Positions 1 to 7,341 of a DNA stretch of 15,327 nucleotides are shown here, in pieces. The notes beneath the pieces were generated by a model that saw only the letters and a list, made by a program, of their open reading frames with translations, did not search any database and had not been told where the DNA came from. This DNA is from an uncultured Collinsella sp. (GTDB lineage: Bacteria; Actinomycetota; Coriobacteriia; Coriobacteriales; Coriobacteriaceae). The translations under genes were made by a program, and so were the position numbers. How positions within the stretch are numbered: the first letter of the stretch is position 1; the number at the start of each line of letters is the position of its first letter. The stretch spans positions 1 through 15,327 of the forward strand of contig CAMQPJ010000011.1 of the NCBI GenBank assembly GCA_947003675.1. Reading direction: 5' to 3'.

Positions 1-641
1 GGAGCTACGCCGAGCGCAAGGGCTACTCGGGCACCGCGGTCTTTAGCCGCCAGGAACCGCTGCGCGTGCTGCGCGCCGATGCGCTGCTGCCCCACGCCGG
101 CGAGGGCGAGGCGGCCGAGCTCGTCGCCCAAGCCGCAACCGAGGGCCGCGTCTGCGCACTCGAGTTCGACAGGTTTTGGTTTGTGGATGTTTACACGCCT
201 AACGCCCAAAATGAGCTCGCGCGCATCGATGTGCGCATGGCCTGGGACGATGCCTATCGTGGCTTTTTGAGCGCACTAGAGCGCGAGACCGGAAAGCCCG
301 TAGTGACCTGTGGCGACTTTAACGTGGCTCACGAGGAGATCGACCTTAAGAACCCCAAGTCCAACCGCGGCAACGCAGGCTTTTCGGACGAGGAGCGCGG
401 CAAGTTTACCGAGCTGCTCGACGCCGGTTTTACCGACACCTGGCGCGCAGCCAATCCGGACGTCGAGGGCGTCTACAGCTGGTGGAGCTACCGCTTTAAT
501 GCCCGCAAGAACAACGCAGGCTGGCGCATCGACTACTTCCTGGTAAGCGACGCAATCGCCGGCAACGTGCGCGACGCCGGCATCCGCGGCGACATCTTCG
601 GCAGCGACCACTGCCCCGTCACCCTCACCCTAGAGCTCTAG
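1..641 (+). CDS. xth: Exodeoxyribonuclease III, C-terminal part (5' end outside window)
   Basis: This is an Mg2+-dependent AP endonuclease and 3'-5' exonuclease of base-excision repair, in the EEP nuclease fold. The open frame runs from base 3 to TAG at 639-641 (212 residues), and the N-terminal part with the first metal ligand lies before the window. The frame opens with AERKGYSGTAVFSR, a family hallmark. Further on are GDFNVAHEEIDL (the Asp/Asn active-site pair), the NPKSNRGNAGFSDEER loop, WRIDYFLVSD, and a terminal GSDHCPV carrying the catalytic His. An internal GTG at 66 could open a shorter frame, but the conserved text continues upstream, so it is not the start. The gene faces the convergent ECF operon across a 535-bp repeat-filled gap. 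All visible catalytic residues are intact and the gene looks functional. Confidence 0.95.
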   Translation, partial: SYAERKGYSGTAVFSRQEPLRVLRADALLPHAGEGEAAELVAQAATEGRVCALEFDRFWFVDVYTPNAQNELARIDVRMAWDDAYRGFLSALERETGKPVVTCGDFNVAHEEIDLKNPKSNRGNAGFSDEERGKFTELLDAGFTDTWRAANPDVEGVYSWWSYRFNARKNNAGWRIDYFLVSDAIAGNVRDAGIRGDIFGSDHCPVTLTLEL

Positions 642-644
642 CCC

Positions 645-862
645 CCAAATGATCCCCTGGGGACGGAGGAAAACAAATCATTTTGGCTCTCCGAGGACAC
701 CTGCGTAATACATCTGCCGCGAAAAGCGCCCATCTACTACGTTTAAGTCACTACCCCCAACCACAGCGAACAACGCAAAAAGAAAACCGCAGGTAGAAAG
801 CCTGCGGTTTTTCATAAAACGCGGTTGTGTTTGGGGGTGTCGGGCCAAACGTAGTAGATAGG
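645..862. repeat. Intergenic repeat, copy 1, with nested inverted arms
   Basis: This is non-coding DNA between convergent genes. Three layers of symmetry are nested. The outer arms are ATCTACTACGTTT (732-744) and its complement (847-859). The middle arms are ACCCCCAA (753-760) and TTGGGGGT (831-838). The core is a hairpin at 783-811. The upstream end has CCCCTGGGGACGGAGG (655-670) with AAATGAT/ATCATTT arms around it. Two blocks recur in copy 2: 662-690 matches 911-939 (25 of 29 bases), and 753-795 matches 1011-1053 (33 of 43 bases, same length). I see no coding potential. The function is unknown; a repetitive palindromic element is my inference. Confidence 0.7.
783..814. terminator. Bidirectional intrinsic terminator between xth and the ECF operon
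   Basis: A perfect 11-bp stem, AAAACCGCAGG (783-793) with CCTGCGGTTTT (801-811), closes a 7-base loop. It is followed by TTT on the + strand and by a TTTTCTTTTT tract on the - strand. It can therefore end xth transcripts and also any read-through of the convergent ECF operon. It is the core of the copy 1 repeat; the matching hairpin in copy 2 is broken. Confidence 0.8.
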
Positions 863-888
863 CCGATTCCGTGGCGGGCGGGTTCAGC

Positions 889-1136
889 TGATTCCCCGGG
901 GATGTCTGGAGACGGAAGAAAACGGATCAATTTGGCTCTTGAGGGCCACGATGCCCGTCATATCAGCCGGCCATTCCAAAACTATGCCGGTTTACGGGGC
1001 TGAATCGCAAACCCCCAACCATACGCAATTCCGAAATAATAAAACCGCAGGTAAACGGCTTGCTCTATTTCAAAAATAGCCGGTATGGTCTGCCTGTGCC
1101 AATCTGGCCCCGTAAACCGGCATAGTTTTGAAATGG
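889..1136. repeat. Intergenic repeat, copy 2, with 30-bp inverted arms
   Basis: This second, diverged copy of the 645-862 element lies about 250 bp downstream. It keeps GACGGARGAAAAC...TTTGGCTCT (911-939) and the block ACCCCCAACCA...AAAACCGCAGGTA (1011-1053). The arms are different from those of copy 1: 971-1000 and 1107-1136 are inverted complements over 30 bases with one mismatch, including CTATGCCGGTTTACGGGGC. The inner terminator hairpin is disrupted after GCAGGTA by about 35 extra bases, which hold a small hairpin of their own (CTATTT/AAATAG, 1065-1079). No open frame fits. The end of the ECF operon lies only 40 bp away. Confidence 0.7.
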
Positions 1137-1176
1137 CACTTCGGCAGTATTGATTCCCACCCCAGCGTAACCAGCC

Positions 1177-1890
1177 CTACAGCCCGTATTTCACGACGAC
1201 TCGGTTGATGCGGCGACACCAGGGCTTGTACAGGGCGGCCAAAAACACGCAGGTCGCGAGTCCGTGCGTGATATCAAACGGCACCGCCGTGGCAAGACGC
1301 GCCACGGCACCCGCCCACGTAAGCGGCTGAACAAAACCGATAATGTCGTACGCGTTGATCACCACGCCGTACAGCAGACCCGAGGCAAAGCCGTACGCCA
1401 TCAGCGCCGGCATGCGCACGGTTCCATCCGCGCGGTCAAACGCACTGGCATGCGCCAGCGCACCGCCGACGTAGCCCACCAGACCCCAGGCATACATCTG
1501 CCACGGCGTCCACATGCCCTGTCCAAAAAAGAAATTGCTGGTCAGTGCTGCCAACGCGCCGACCATGAAGCCGTTACGTCGACCCAACGTCGCCCCCGCG
1601 ATAATAGCGATGGCGCTCACGGGTTTAAAGTCGGGAATGGGGCCGAACAAGATGCGCCCCGCCGCGGCCAGTGCCGCCAACACCAGCGTGGGCATAATCT
1701 GGCGCAGGCCCGGTCGCGACGCCTCGTAGCCCGCAAAGAACAGCGCGAGCACGAGCGCCACCACAATCAGCATGGCAAGCGCCGCCTGCTCAACGCCTGC
1801 CAGCAACGCCGCGGCCATTACCGCCGGCACCGCCAACAGCAGCGGAATCTCCAGTTTTGCAAGCAGGCGCAAGCCGCGATAATCCGCCAT
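1177..1890 (-). CDS. ECF transporter S component (substrate-binding membrane subunit)
   Basis: This 237-residue hydrophobic protein has about six membrane segments and acts as the substrate-capturing subunit of an energy-coupling-factor importer. The central block GRILFGPIPDFKPVSAIAII, followed by GATLGRRNGFMVGALAAL, SNFFFGQGMWTPWQMYAWG and LVGYVGG, is typical of one ECF S-component group. I chose ATG at 1890 because it lies 4 bp after the TGA of the ATPase gene; a longer frame from 1953 would overlap that gene and adds a non-membrane extension. It is the last gene of a tight operon with ecfT and the fused ATPase, which suggests a dedicated rather than shared module. The substrate cannot be read from sequence; a cobalamin- or vitamin-related compound is a guess from related gene neighbourhoods. 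Confidence 0.85.
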   Translation of the reverse strand: MADYRGLRLLAKLEIPLLLAVPAVMAAALLAGVEQAALAMLIVVALVLALFFAGYEASRPGLRQIMPTLVLAALAAAGRILFGPIPDFKPVSAIAIIAGATLGRRNGFMVGALAALTSNFFFGQGMWTPWQMYAWGLVGYVGGALAHASAFDRADGTVRMPALMAYGFASGLLYGVVINAYDIIGFVQPLTWAGAVARLATAVPFDITHGLATCVFLAALYKPWCRRINRVVVKYGL

Positions 1891-1894
1891 TCCA

Positions 1895-3538
1895 TCACGC
1901 CCTATAAAACACGTTGTCGGCAAAGAAATCTGCCGGCGGCTCCATACAGGCAATTTCGCCGTCGAACATCATGGCAATGTCGTCGGCAACCTGCTCGGCG
2001 AAGTCCAGGTCGTGCGTGGCCATGATGACGGTGCCGCCAGCCTTCGCATGGTCACGCAGGGCGTGAGCGATGATGCGACGGCTGGCCAGGTCCAAGCCCT
2101 TCGTGGGCTCGTCAAGCAACAGCAGCTCCGGACCAATCAGCAGCAGCTTTGCCAACGCAAGCAGCTGGCGCTGACCGCCCGAAAGATCGTACGGGTGACG
2201 CGTCTCCAAGCCCGCCAGGCCCAGGCGCGCTGTCTGCTCCTGTGCTGCGGCCTCGTCGTATCCGCAGGTCGAAGCCCATTCCATCAGCTCGTCGTGCACT
2301 GTCTCGGCGACCAGCAGGGCCTTGGGGTTCTGCGGCAGCAGCGCCGCCGAAGCCGCCCCGCGCACCATGCGCCCACGCTGCAGCTTGGCGGTCTTGGCCA
2401 GTACCGAAAGCATCGTCGACTTGCCACAGCCGTTACCGCCCACAATCGCATGCACCGCGCCGGCAGAAAACGTCACGTCGAGCCCGCGCAGCACCCAACC
2501 GGACACACGGTCGTAGCGAAACCAGCCTTCCGACAGAGTGGCAGCCGACCCGGCGTGCATTTTTGGGAGTATTCTGCGTCCACCGGCACGCGATGGCACC
2601 CCCAAGTCGTCCTGCGACAGTATTTGCGCCTCAAATTCACCCGATTTGTCCGATTTCAGTCCCTTTTTTGCACCCGGAGCGCCTGCGCGCGGGTCCAAAG
2701 AGCCCAGCTGGCCGCTGACGCTGTTGAAAACTCCGTTTTTTGCACGCCGCGAGGCACCCCACCCTGGCACCTCGCCAGAAAACAGCCCTTCACGATGCCC
2801 CAAGGAGGCAATGTCAGCGACCTCGCACACGCGACCGTCTTCAATTCGGTACGCGCACGTCGCATACTCGAGCATCGGGCGCGGCTGGTGCGTCGCCACA
2901 ACAACCGTACAGCCCAGCTCTCGGTTCACGCGAAACAGCGCATGCAGGAAGTTTTTCTCGGCAACGAGATCGAGTTGGGACGTGGGCTCGTCGAGTAGCA
3001 GCACGCGCGGACGCAGCGCCAGGACGGCAGCAAGCGACAGCAGCTGCTTGCGGCCACCCGAAAGCGTATCGGTATCGCGGTGGAGCCAGTCCTCCAACCC
3101 AAAGAAATAGCTGGTCTCGGCCACGCGGCGGCGTATCTCGTCGCGCGGCATGCCTAAGTTTTCCAGACCAAACGCCATCTCGTGCCACACGCTTTCGCAA
3201 ACGATCTGGTTCTCGGGGTCCTGAAACACATAGCCCACGCGCTCCGCAGACGCCCGGACGTCCATACCGGCGACGCTCTCGCCCAGCACGCGCAGCTCTC
3301 CAGCGCATTCGCCCGTCGGCGAAATCTCGGGCTTGAGCAGTGAGAGCAGCGTTGACTTACCCGACCCAGTACCACCCACCAGCAGTGCAAACGCACCTTG
3401 GGGAACAGACCAGTCGAGCCCGTCGAGCACCGGCGCCTCAGCCCCGGGGTAGGTAAAGCTCAGGCCCCGCACCTCAATCGCAGGCACATCGGAGCCGCAC
3501 GCCCCGCCCGTTACCGAGCAGCTATTCAACCGGGTCAT
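1895..3538 (-). CDS. ecfA: ECF transporter ATPase, two fused ABC domains
   Basis: This 547-residue cytoplasmic protein has two complete ABC ATPase domains in one chain, equivalent to a fused EcfA1-EcfA2 pair that powers uptake. Domain 1 spans about residues 20-240: Walker A GGTGSGKST (55-63), Q-loop FQDPENQ (Gln106), signature LSGGRKQ (159-165), Walker B LLLDEPTSQLD, and a following VVATHQP. Domain 2 spans about 336-547: GGNGCGKST, LLPQNPK, LSGGQRQLLALA, LLLDEPTKGLD and MATHDLDF. Both sites look catalytically competent. Between them is a linker of about 90 residues, low in hydrophobics and unlike ABC sequence, which carries a repeated Ala-Lys-(Asn/Lys)-Gly motif. ATG at 3538 overlaps the ecfT stop by one base (TGATG), so translation is probably coupled. 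Confidence 0.92.
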   Translation of the reverse strand: MTRLNSCSVTGGACGSDVPAIEVRGLSFTYPGAEAPVLDGLDWSVPQGAFALLVGGTGSGKSTLLSLLKPEISPTGECAGELRVLGESVAGMDVRASAERVGYVFQDPENQIVCESVWHEMAFGLENLGMPRDEIRRRVAETSYFFGLEDWLHRDTDTLSGGRKQLLSLAAVLALRPRVLLLDEPTSQLDLVAEKNFLHALFRVNRELGCTVVVATHQPRPMLEYATCAYRIEDGRVCEVADIASLGHREGLFSGEVPGWGASRRAKNGVFNSVSGQLGSLDPRAGAPGAKKGLKSDKSGEFEAQILSQDDLGVPSRAGGRRILPKMHAGSAATLSEGWFRYDRVSGWVLRGLDVTFSAGAVHAIVGGNGCGKSTMLSVLAKTAKLQRGRMVRGAASAALLPQNPKALLVAETVHDELMEWASTCGYDEAAAQEQTARLGLAGLETRHPYDLSGGQRQLLALAKLLLIGPELLLLDEPTKGLDLASRRIIAHALRDHAKAGGTVIMATHDLDFAEQVADDIAMMFDGEIACMEPPADFFADNVFYRA

Positions 3539-4431
3539 CAGCCAAACCTCTTCTCGTCAATCGCGTGCAACACACAGGGCAGCACCATCCAAGCCGCGTA
3601 CACAATATAGCCAGGCCACGGCGCCGGCACCGAAAGCTGAGGGTAAAACGAATACTGCGTTGTCGCGGCCCACGCCACCGCAACCGCAGCAGCGCCAAAC
3701 AGCGCAAGCCCCACCAGCGCGGCAACGTCGGCGCGCCCCAGCCGATACCGCGCATACGTCGTGCGACGCGCCGCGGCACCCCATCCGCGCGAGCGCATGG
3801 CGTCGGCGCGCTCCAGCGAATCCTCCATGCCCCAGCCCATCAGCACGCTCGAGGCCCGCAAGCGCGAGCGCACGGGGTCGGCCGGCGCGCGCCCCGGCAC
3901 ATCGATCGCGTCCTGCACCGCCAGCACCGTGCGGCCGCGGCGCAAAAACTGCGGGATAAGCCGCATGCACATCGAGATCATGAGCGCGAGCACCGGCGCG
4001 GCGTTACCCAGCAACGCGAGCACCTTGTCGTATTCGAGCATCGACGCCGCAGCCTCAAACCACAGCACGCTCGCCACAAACAGCCCGCCCATACACAGGC
4101 CGTATACCATGCTCTCCAAATACACTGCGCGCATGCCGATGCGGAACACCTCCGTCGAGCCCGAGGCGCTAAACAGCGGATTCACCAACGAGATAATCAA
4201 AATCACCGGCAGCTGCCAGCGAAGCGCGCTCAGCGTGCGAGCAGCCCCGCGGGTCGCAAAGCCGTATGCCAGCCCGCCCGCGAGCGACAGCGCGATCAGC
4301 ACCGGTTGCATCGAGAACATGGTGAGCCCCAGCGTTAGCGCCATGTAGAGTGCAGGTACCGCCGGGTGCGACATCGAGAATGCCGCAACGGGCTCGATGG
4401 CCGACCTCTCTCGCATATTGTCCACGGGCAC
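3538..4431 (-). CDS. ecfT: ECF transporter transmembrane component EcfT
   Basis: This 297-residue integral membrane coupling subunit links the S component to the ATPases. Several hydrophobic segments are followed by a cytoplasmic part with QFLRRGRTVLAVQDA and, later, ERADAMRSRGWG. The latter is the Ala-Arg-Gly type coupling-helix motif of EcfT. The start is taken as GTG at 4431, because GAGAGGGCGGG lies just upstream; the internal ATG at 4416 has no such site. It is the first gene of the ecfT-ecfA-S operon and runs divergently from glmU. No riboswitch-like structure is evident in the 189 bp upstream, so the substrate cannot be inferred from regulation. Confidence 0.9.
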   Translation of the reverse strand: MPVDNMRERSAIEPVAAFSMSHPAVPALYMALTLGLTMFSMQPVLIALSLAGGLAYGFATRGAARTLSALRWQLPVILIISLVNPLFSASGSTEVFRIGMRAVYLESMVYGLCMGGLFVASVLWFEAAASMLEYDKVLALLGNAAPVLALMISMCMRLIPQFLRRGRTVLAVQDAIDVPGRAPADPVRSRLRASSVLMGWGMEDSLERADAMRSRGWGAAARRTTYARYRLGRADVAALVGLALFGAAAVAVAWAATTQYSFYPQLSVPAPWPGYIVYAAWMVLPCVLHAIDEKRFG

Positions 4432-4620
4432 CCCGCCCTCTCACCCAAATACCAACGCCGCAGTGCAGCAAACACCGCATAAGCAGCGCAACCGACGCGC
4501 CGGAACCACAAACCCAGCCGCCGCGGCCCAAACGTTACGCGCTCATCATATGCCTGCGGTATCATATTGCGCCGTGTATCGTTTCCAAACACACGTCTCT
4601 ATAACGTAACAGGAGATCAC
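4432..4620. promoter_or_regulatory. Divergent promoter region between ecfT and glmU
   Basis: This 189-bp gap must hold promoters for both directions. I see a direct repeat ATCATAT at 4545-4551 and 4561-4567, 16 bp apart. TATCAT (4560-4565) could be a -10 for glmU, and the complement of the repeats gives two TATGAT boxes facing ecfT. No convincing -35 hexamer accompanies them. AGGAGA at 4610-4615 is the glmU ribosome binding site. Confidence 0.35.
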
Positions 4621-6033
4621 ATGGACGCAACCGCAATTATCCTCGCTGCCGGCGAGGGCACCCGCATGAAGTCGAACCACTGCAAGGTTTCGCACAAGAT
4701 CCTGGGTAAGCCCATGGTTCAGTGGATCGTCGACGCCACCATCAAGGCCGGCTGCAGCCGCGTCGTGGTCGTCATCGGCAGCCACGCCGACGAGATGCGC
4801 GCCCTTATCGACGGCGCCTACGCCAACAGCGCCACCAAGGTCGAGTGCGTCGAGCAGACCGAGCGCCTGGGCACCGGTCACGCCGTGAAGGTCGCGCTCG
4901 AGGCCTGCGGCATCACGCAAGGCCCCGTCGTCGTGCTCAACGGCGACTTGCCGCTCATCACCGCCGACACCGTCGCCAAGTTCGCGCAGACCGTCGCTAC
5001 CGGCGAGCTCGCCTGCACCGTCATGACCATGACCCCGCCCGATCCTTTCGGCTACGGCCGCATCAAGCTGGGCGCCGATGGTCAGATCGAGCGCATCATC
5101 GAGCAGAAGGACTGCACGCCCGAGCAGGCCGCCACGCTGCTGGAGTGCAACGCCGGCTGCTACGCCTTCGACGGCGCGCAGCTCGCCGCCCACATTGACG
5201 AGATCGGTAACGACAACGCGCAGTCCGAGTACTACCTGCCCGACATGCTCGAGATCCTCAAGGGTCACGGCCAGGCAGTCTCCATCTTCCACTGCGATGA
5301 CTACCGCGACGGCCTGGGCGTCAACAGCCGCATCCAGCTCGCGCAGCTCACCGCCATCGCGCGCGACCGCATCAACGAGCACTGGATGGCCGAGGGCGTC
5401 ACCTTCATCGACCCCACGCAGGCTTGGATCGGCCCCGACGCCACCATCGGCCGCGACACCGTCGTGTGGCCGCAGACGCATCTGATCGGCCACGTCACCG
5501 TGGGCGAAGAGTGCCAGCTCGGCCCCAACAGCCGTCTCACCGACACCACCGTCGGCAGCGGCTGCATCATCGATGAGACCATCGCCATCGAGGCCGTCAT
5601 CGAGAACGGCGTCGACTGCGGCCCGCGCGCCTACTTGCGCCCGGGCACCCACATGCTCGACGGCTCCAAGGCCGGTACGCACGTGGAGATCAAGAAGTCC
5701 ACGATCGGCGAGGGTTCCAAGGTGCCCCACCTGTCCTACATCGGCGACACCACCATGGGCTCCGGCGTCAACGTGGGCGCGGGCTCCATCACCTGCAACT
5801 ACGATGGCGTACACAAGCACAAGACCGTCATCGGCAAGGATGCCTTCATCGGCTCCGACACCATGATGGTCGCGCCCGCCCAGATTGGCGACGGCGCGCT
5901 CGTGGCCGCCGGCTCCGTCATCACCGAGCCGGTCCCGGCCGACGCACTCGGTCTGGGCCGCGCCCGTCAGGTAAATATTGAGGGCTGGGCCGCCGATTAT
6001 CGCCGCCGTCTGCACGAGGACGACGAGGCATAA
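4621..6033 (+). CDS. glmU: Bifunctional GlmU: GlcNAc-1-P uridyltransferase / GlcN-1-P acetyltransferase
   Basis: This cytoplasmic enzyme acetylates glucosamine-1-phosphate and then couples it to UTP, giving UDP-GlcNAc for peptidoglycan. It has 470 residues, a usual length. The N-terminal nucleotidyltransferase domain has LAAGEGTRMKS (8-18), Lys22 and NGDLPLI (Asp109, metal ligand). From about residue 255 there is a left-handed beta-helix of hexapeptide repeats, with VEIKKS, PHLSYIGD (His370, matching the catalytic His of the family), CNYDG (Asn393) and SGSITC-like turns; the tail has ARQVNIEGW. The start is ATG at 4621 after AGGAGA; an upstream in-frame ATG at 4567 adds 18 residues before the conserved start and is rejected. 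One oddity: the usual Pro-Lys-Val-Leu-His stretch reads CKVSH. Confidence 0.97.
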   Translation: MDATAIILAAGEGTRMKSNHCKVSHKILGKPMVQWIVDATIKAGCSRVVVVIGSHADEMRALIDGAYANSATKVECVEQTERLGTGHAVKVALEACGITQGPVVVLNGDLPLITADTVAKFAQTVATGELACTVMTMTPPDPFGYGRIKLGADGQIERIIEQKDCTPEQAATLLECNAGCYAFDGAQLAAHIDEIGNDNAQSEYYLPDMLEILKGHGQAVSIFHCDDYRDGLGVNSRIQLAQLTAIARDRINEHWMAEGVTFIDPTQAWIGPDATIGRDTVVWPQTHLIGHVTVGEECQLGPNSRLTDTTVGSGCIIDETIAIEAVIENGVDCGPRAYLRPGTHMLDGSKAGTHVEIKKSTIGEGSKVPHLSYIGDTTMGSGVNVGAGSITCNYDGVHKHKTVIGKDAFIGSDTMMVAPAQIGDGALVAAGSVITEPVPADALGLGRARQVNIEGWAADYRRRLHEDDEA

Positions 6034-6048
6034 CGTTTCGCCAAGCAC

Positions 6049-6083
6049 AAAAGGAGCTGTTCCCACGGGGACGGCTCCTTTTT
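6049..6083 (+). terminator. Intrinsic terminator after glmU
   Basis: The stem AAAAGGAGC (6049-6057) pairs with GCTCCTTTT (6074-6082). It is extended inward by TGTTCC/GGGACG-type pairs with two wobbles, and ends in a T run (6079-6083). It lies 15 bp after the glmU stop. The descending arm contains GGGGACGG, the same tag seen in other intergenic repeats of this window; here it may be coincidental. Confidence 0.85.
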
Positions 6084-6174
6084 CTATCGTGACCTGCGCG
6101 ACCGGATGAGTGGTCGGTTCGTGTCCGTTGACGGTAAAGACGTTATCAAGACCCGATTAACCCCGCAGCACGGT

Positions 6175-6180
6175 TACAAT
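6175..6180 (+). promoter_or_regulatory. Possible -10 box of prs
   Basis: TACAAT lies 46 bp upstream of the prs start and downstream of the glmU terminator, so prs needs its own promoter here. No good -35 hexamer is seen at 16-18 bp. TTGACG at 6128-6133 is too far away. The call is tentative. Confidence 0.3.
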
Positions 6181-6226
6181 GCAAAAAGGCATCTATATGG
6201 CATTCGATGTATAAAGGAGAAGGGTA

Positions 6227-7213
6227 ATGCCGATTAATGATCCCGAGAAGTCGGAGAATATGCGCAAGTCCATCCGCGTGTATTCCGGTTCCTCCAACCG
6301 TCCCCTCGCTCAGAAGATCGCTGAGTACCTTGGGGTCGAGCTTTCGGGCCTTACGCTAAAGCAGTTCGCCAACGGTGAGATTTACGCCCGCTACGACGAG
6401 ACCGTCCGCGGCGCCGACGTCTTCCTGATTCAGTCCGTAGCCGGCGGCAACGTCAACGACATGCTCATGGAGCTGCTCATCGCCACCGACGCTGCCAAGC
6501 GCGCATCCGCCCGCTCCATCACCGCCGTCATCACCCACTACGGCTATGCCCGCCAGGACCGCAAGGCCGGCCCGCGCGAGCCCATCACCGCCCGCCTCGT
6601 CGCCAACCTGCTCGAGCGCGCTGGCGTCAACCGCATCATCACCCTCGACCTGCACCAGGGCCAGATTCAGGGCTTCTTCGATATCCCGGTTAACCACCTG
6701 TCCGCGCTGCCGCTGTTTGGCCAGTACTATAACGACATGCACTTCGACACCGACAACCTGGTTGTCGTCTCCCCCGATGTGGGCCGCGCCAAGGCCGCCA
6801 AGAAGCTGTCCGACATGCTCGGCTGCGACCTGGCCATCGCCCACAAGGGCCGTCCGCGCCACAACGCCGCCGAGGTCATGGGCATCATCGGTGACATCAA
6901 GGGCAAGACCTGCATCATCAACGACGACATGATCGACACCGCTGGCACCCTGTGCGCCAACGTCAAGGAGCTCAAGGCTATGGGCGCTGGCGATATCTAC
7001 GTCTGCGCCACCCACGGCATCTTCTCCGGTCCGGCCATCGAGCGTCTGAACGACGCCCCGATCGTCGAGTGCCTCGTCACCGACGCCATTCCCGTTGAGG
7101 TCGGCGGCAAGATCAAGACCATCTCGGTCGCCGAGGAGTTCGCTCAGGCCATCTCCGCCGTTTACCACGAGGAGCCCGTCTCCACGCTCGTCGGCGGCGA
7201 CTTCGCGCTGTAG
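6227..7213 (+). CDS. prs: Ribose-phosphate pyrophosphokinase (PRPP synthetase)
   Basis: This enzyme transfers pyrophosphate from ATP to ribose-5-phosphate, making PRPP for purine, pyrimidine, His, Trp and NAD synthesis. It has 328 residues. Family landmarks in order are FANGEIYARYDETVRGADVF, HYGYARQDRKAGPREPITA (ATP site), DLHQGQIQGFFD, VVVSPDVGRAKAAK, the flexible catalytic loop AHKGRPRHNAAEVMG (Lys207, Arg209), and the PRPP loop DDMIDTAGTL (233-242). ATG at 6227 follows AAGGAGAAGGG. The first 11 residues precede the usual start, and an alternative ATG matches residue 12 (MRKSIRVYSG), but the ribosome site favours 6227. Codons are strongly C-ending, as expected of a highly expressed gene. 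Confidence 0.96.
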   Translation: MPINDPEKSENMRKSIRVYSGSSNRPLAQKIAEYLGVELSGLTLKQFANGEIYARYDETVRGADVFLIQSVAGGNVNDMLMELLIATDAAKRASARSITAVITHYGYARQDRKAGPREPITARLVANLLERAGVNRIITLDLHQGQIQGFFDIPVNHLSALPLFGQYYNDMHFDTDNLVVVSPDVGRAKAAKKLSDMLGCDLAIAHKGRPRHNAAEVMGIIGDIKGKTCIINDDMIDTAGTLCANVKELKAMGAGDIYVCATHGIFSGPAIERLNDAPIVECLVTDAIPVEVGGKIKTISVAEEFAQAISAVYHEEPVSTLVGGDFAL

Positions 7214-7236
7214 TCGCTCGACCCTCGCATCCCTCC

Positions 7237-7341
7237 GGAAGCCCCGGTCACGCCTGCGGGGTTATCACGCGAACGTCCTCGCCGCTTTGCGGCTGCGGGA
7301 TGTTCGCTTTGATAACCCCTCCCGGCGTGTCCGGGGCTTCC
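7237..7341. repeat. Triple-nested palindrome between prs and pth
   Basis: Three inverted repeats share one centre. The outer pair is GGAAGCCCCGG (7237-7247) with CCGGGGCTTCC (7331-7341). The middle pair is GGGGTTATCA (7258-7267) with TGATAACCCC (7310-7319), extended by GCGAAC (7269-7274) with GTTCGC (7302-7307). The inner pair is GCCGC/GCGGC (7281-7293) with a TTT loop. It starts 23 bp after the prs stop. It has no U-tract, so it is not a classical terminator. It could be an RNA-processing or 3'-stability element, or a mobile palindromic repeat; I do not recognise it. Confidence 0.7.

Noticed and set aside
2012..2998. Several + strand frames of 190-330 residues opposite ecfA
   Set aside because: They are shadows of the double ABC ATPase, which has all nucleotide-binding motifs in both domains.
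4432..4620. A cobalamin or other vitamin riboswitch ahead of ecfT
   Set aside because: I found no conserved riboswitch box or plausible multi-helix fold in the 189 bp, and most of it is needed for the divergent promoters.
4546..6066. A 506-residue open frame on the - strand opposite glmU
   Set aside because: The translation is rich in Asp, Gly, Val and Ala with no domain, as expected opposite a gene with strong third-position C bias; glmU itself is certain.
6128..6133. TTGACG as a -35 box for prs
   Set aside because: The nearest TACAAT is 41 bp further on, far beyond usable promoter spacing.
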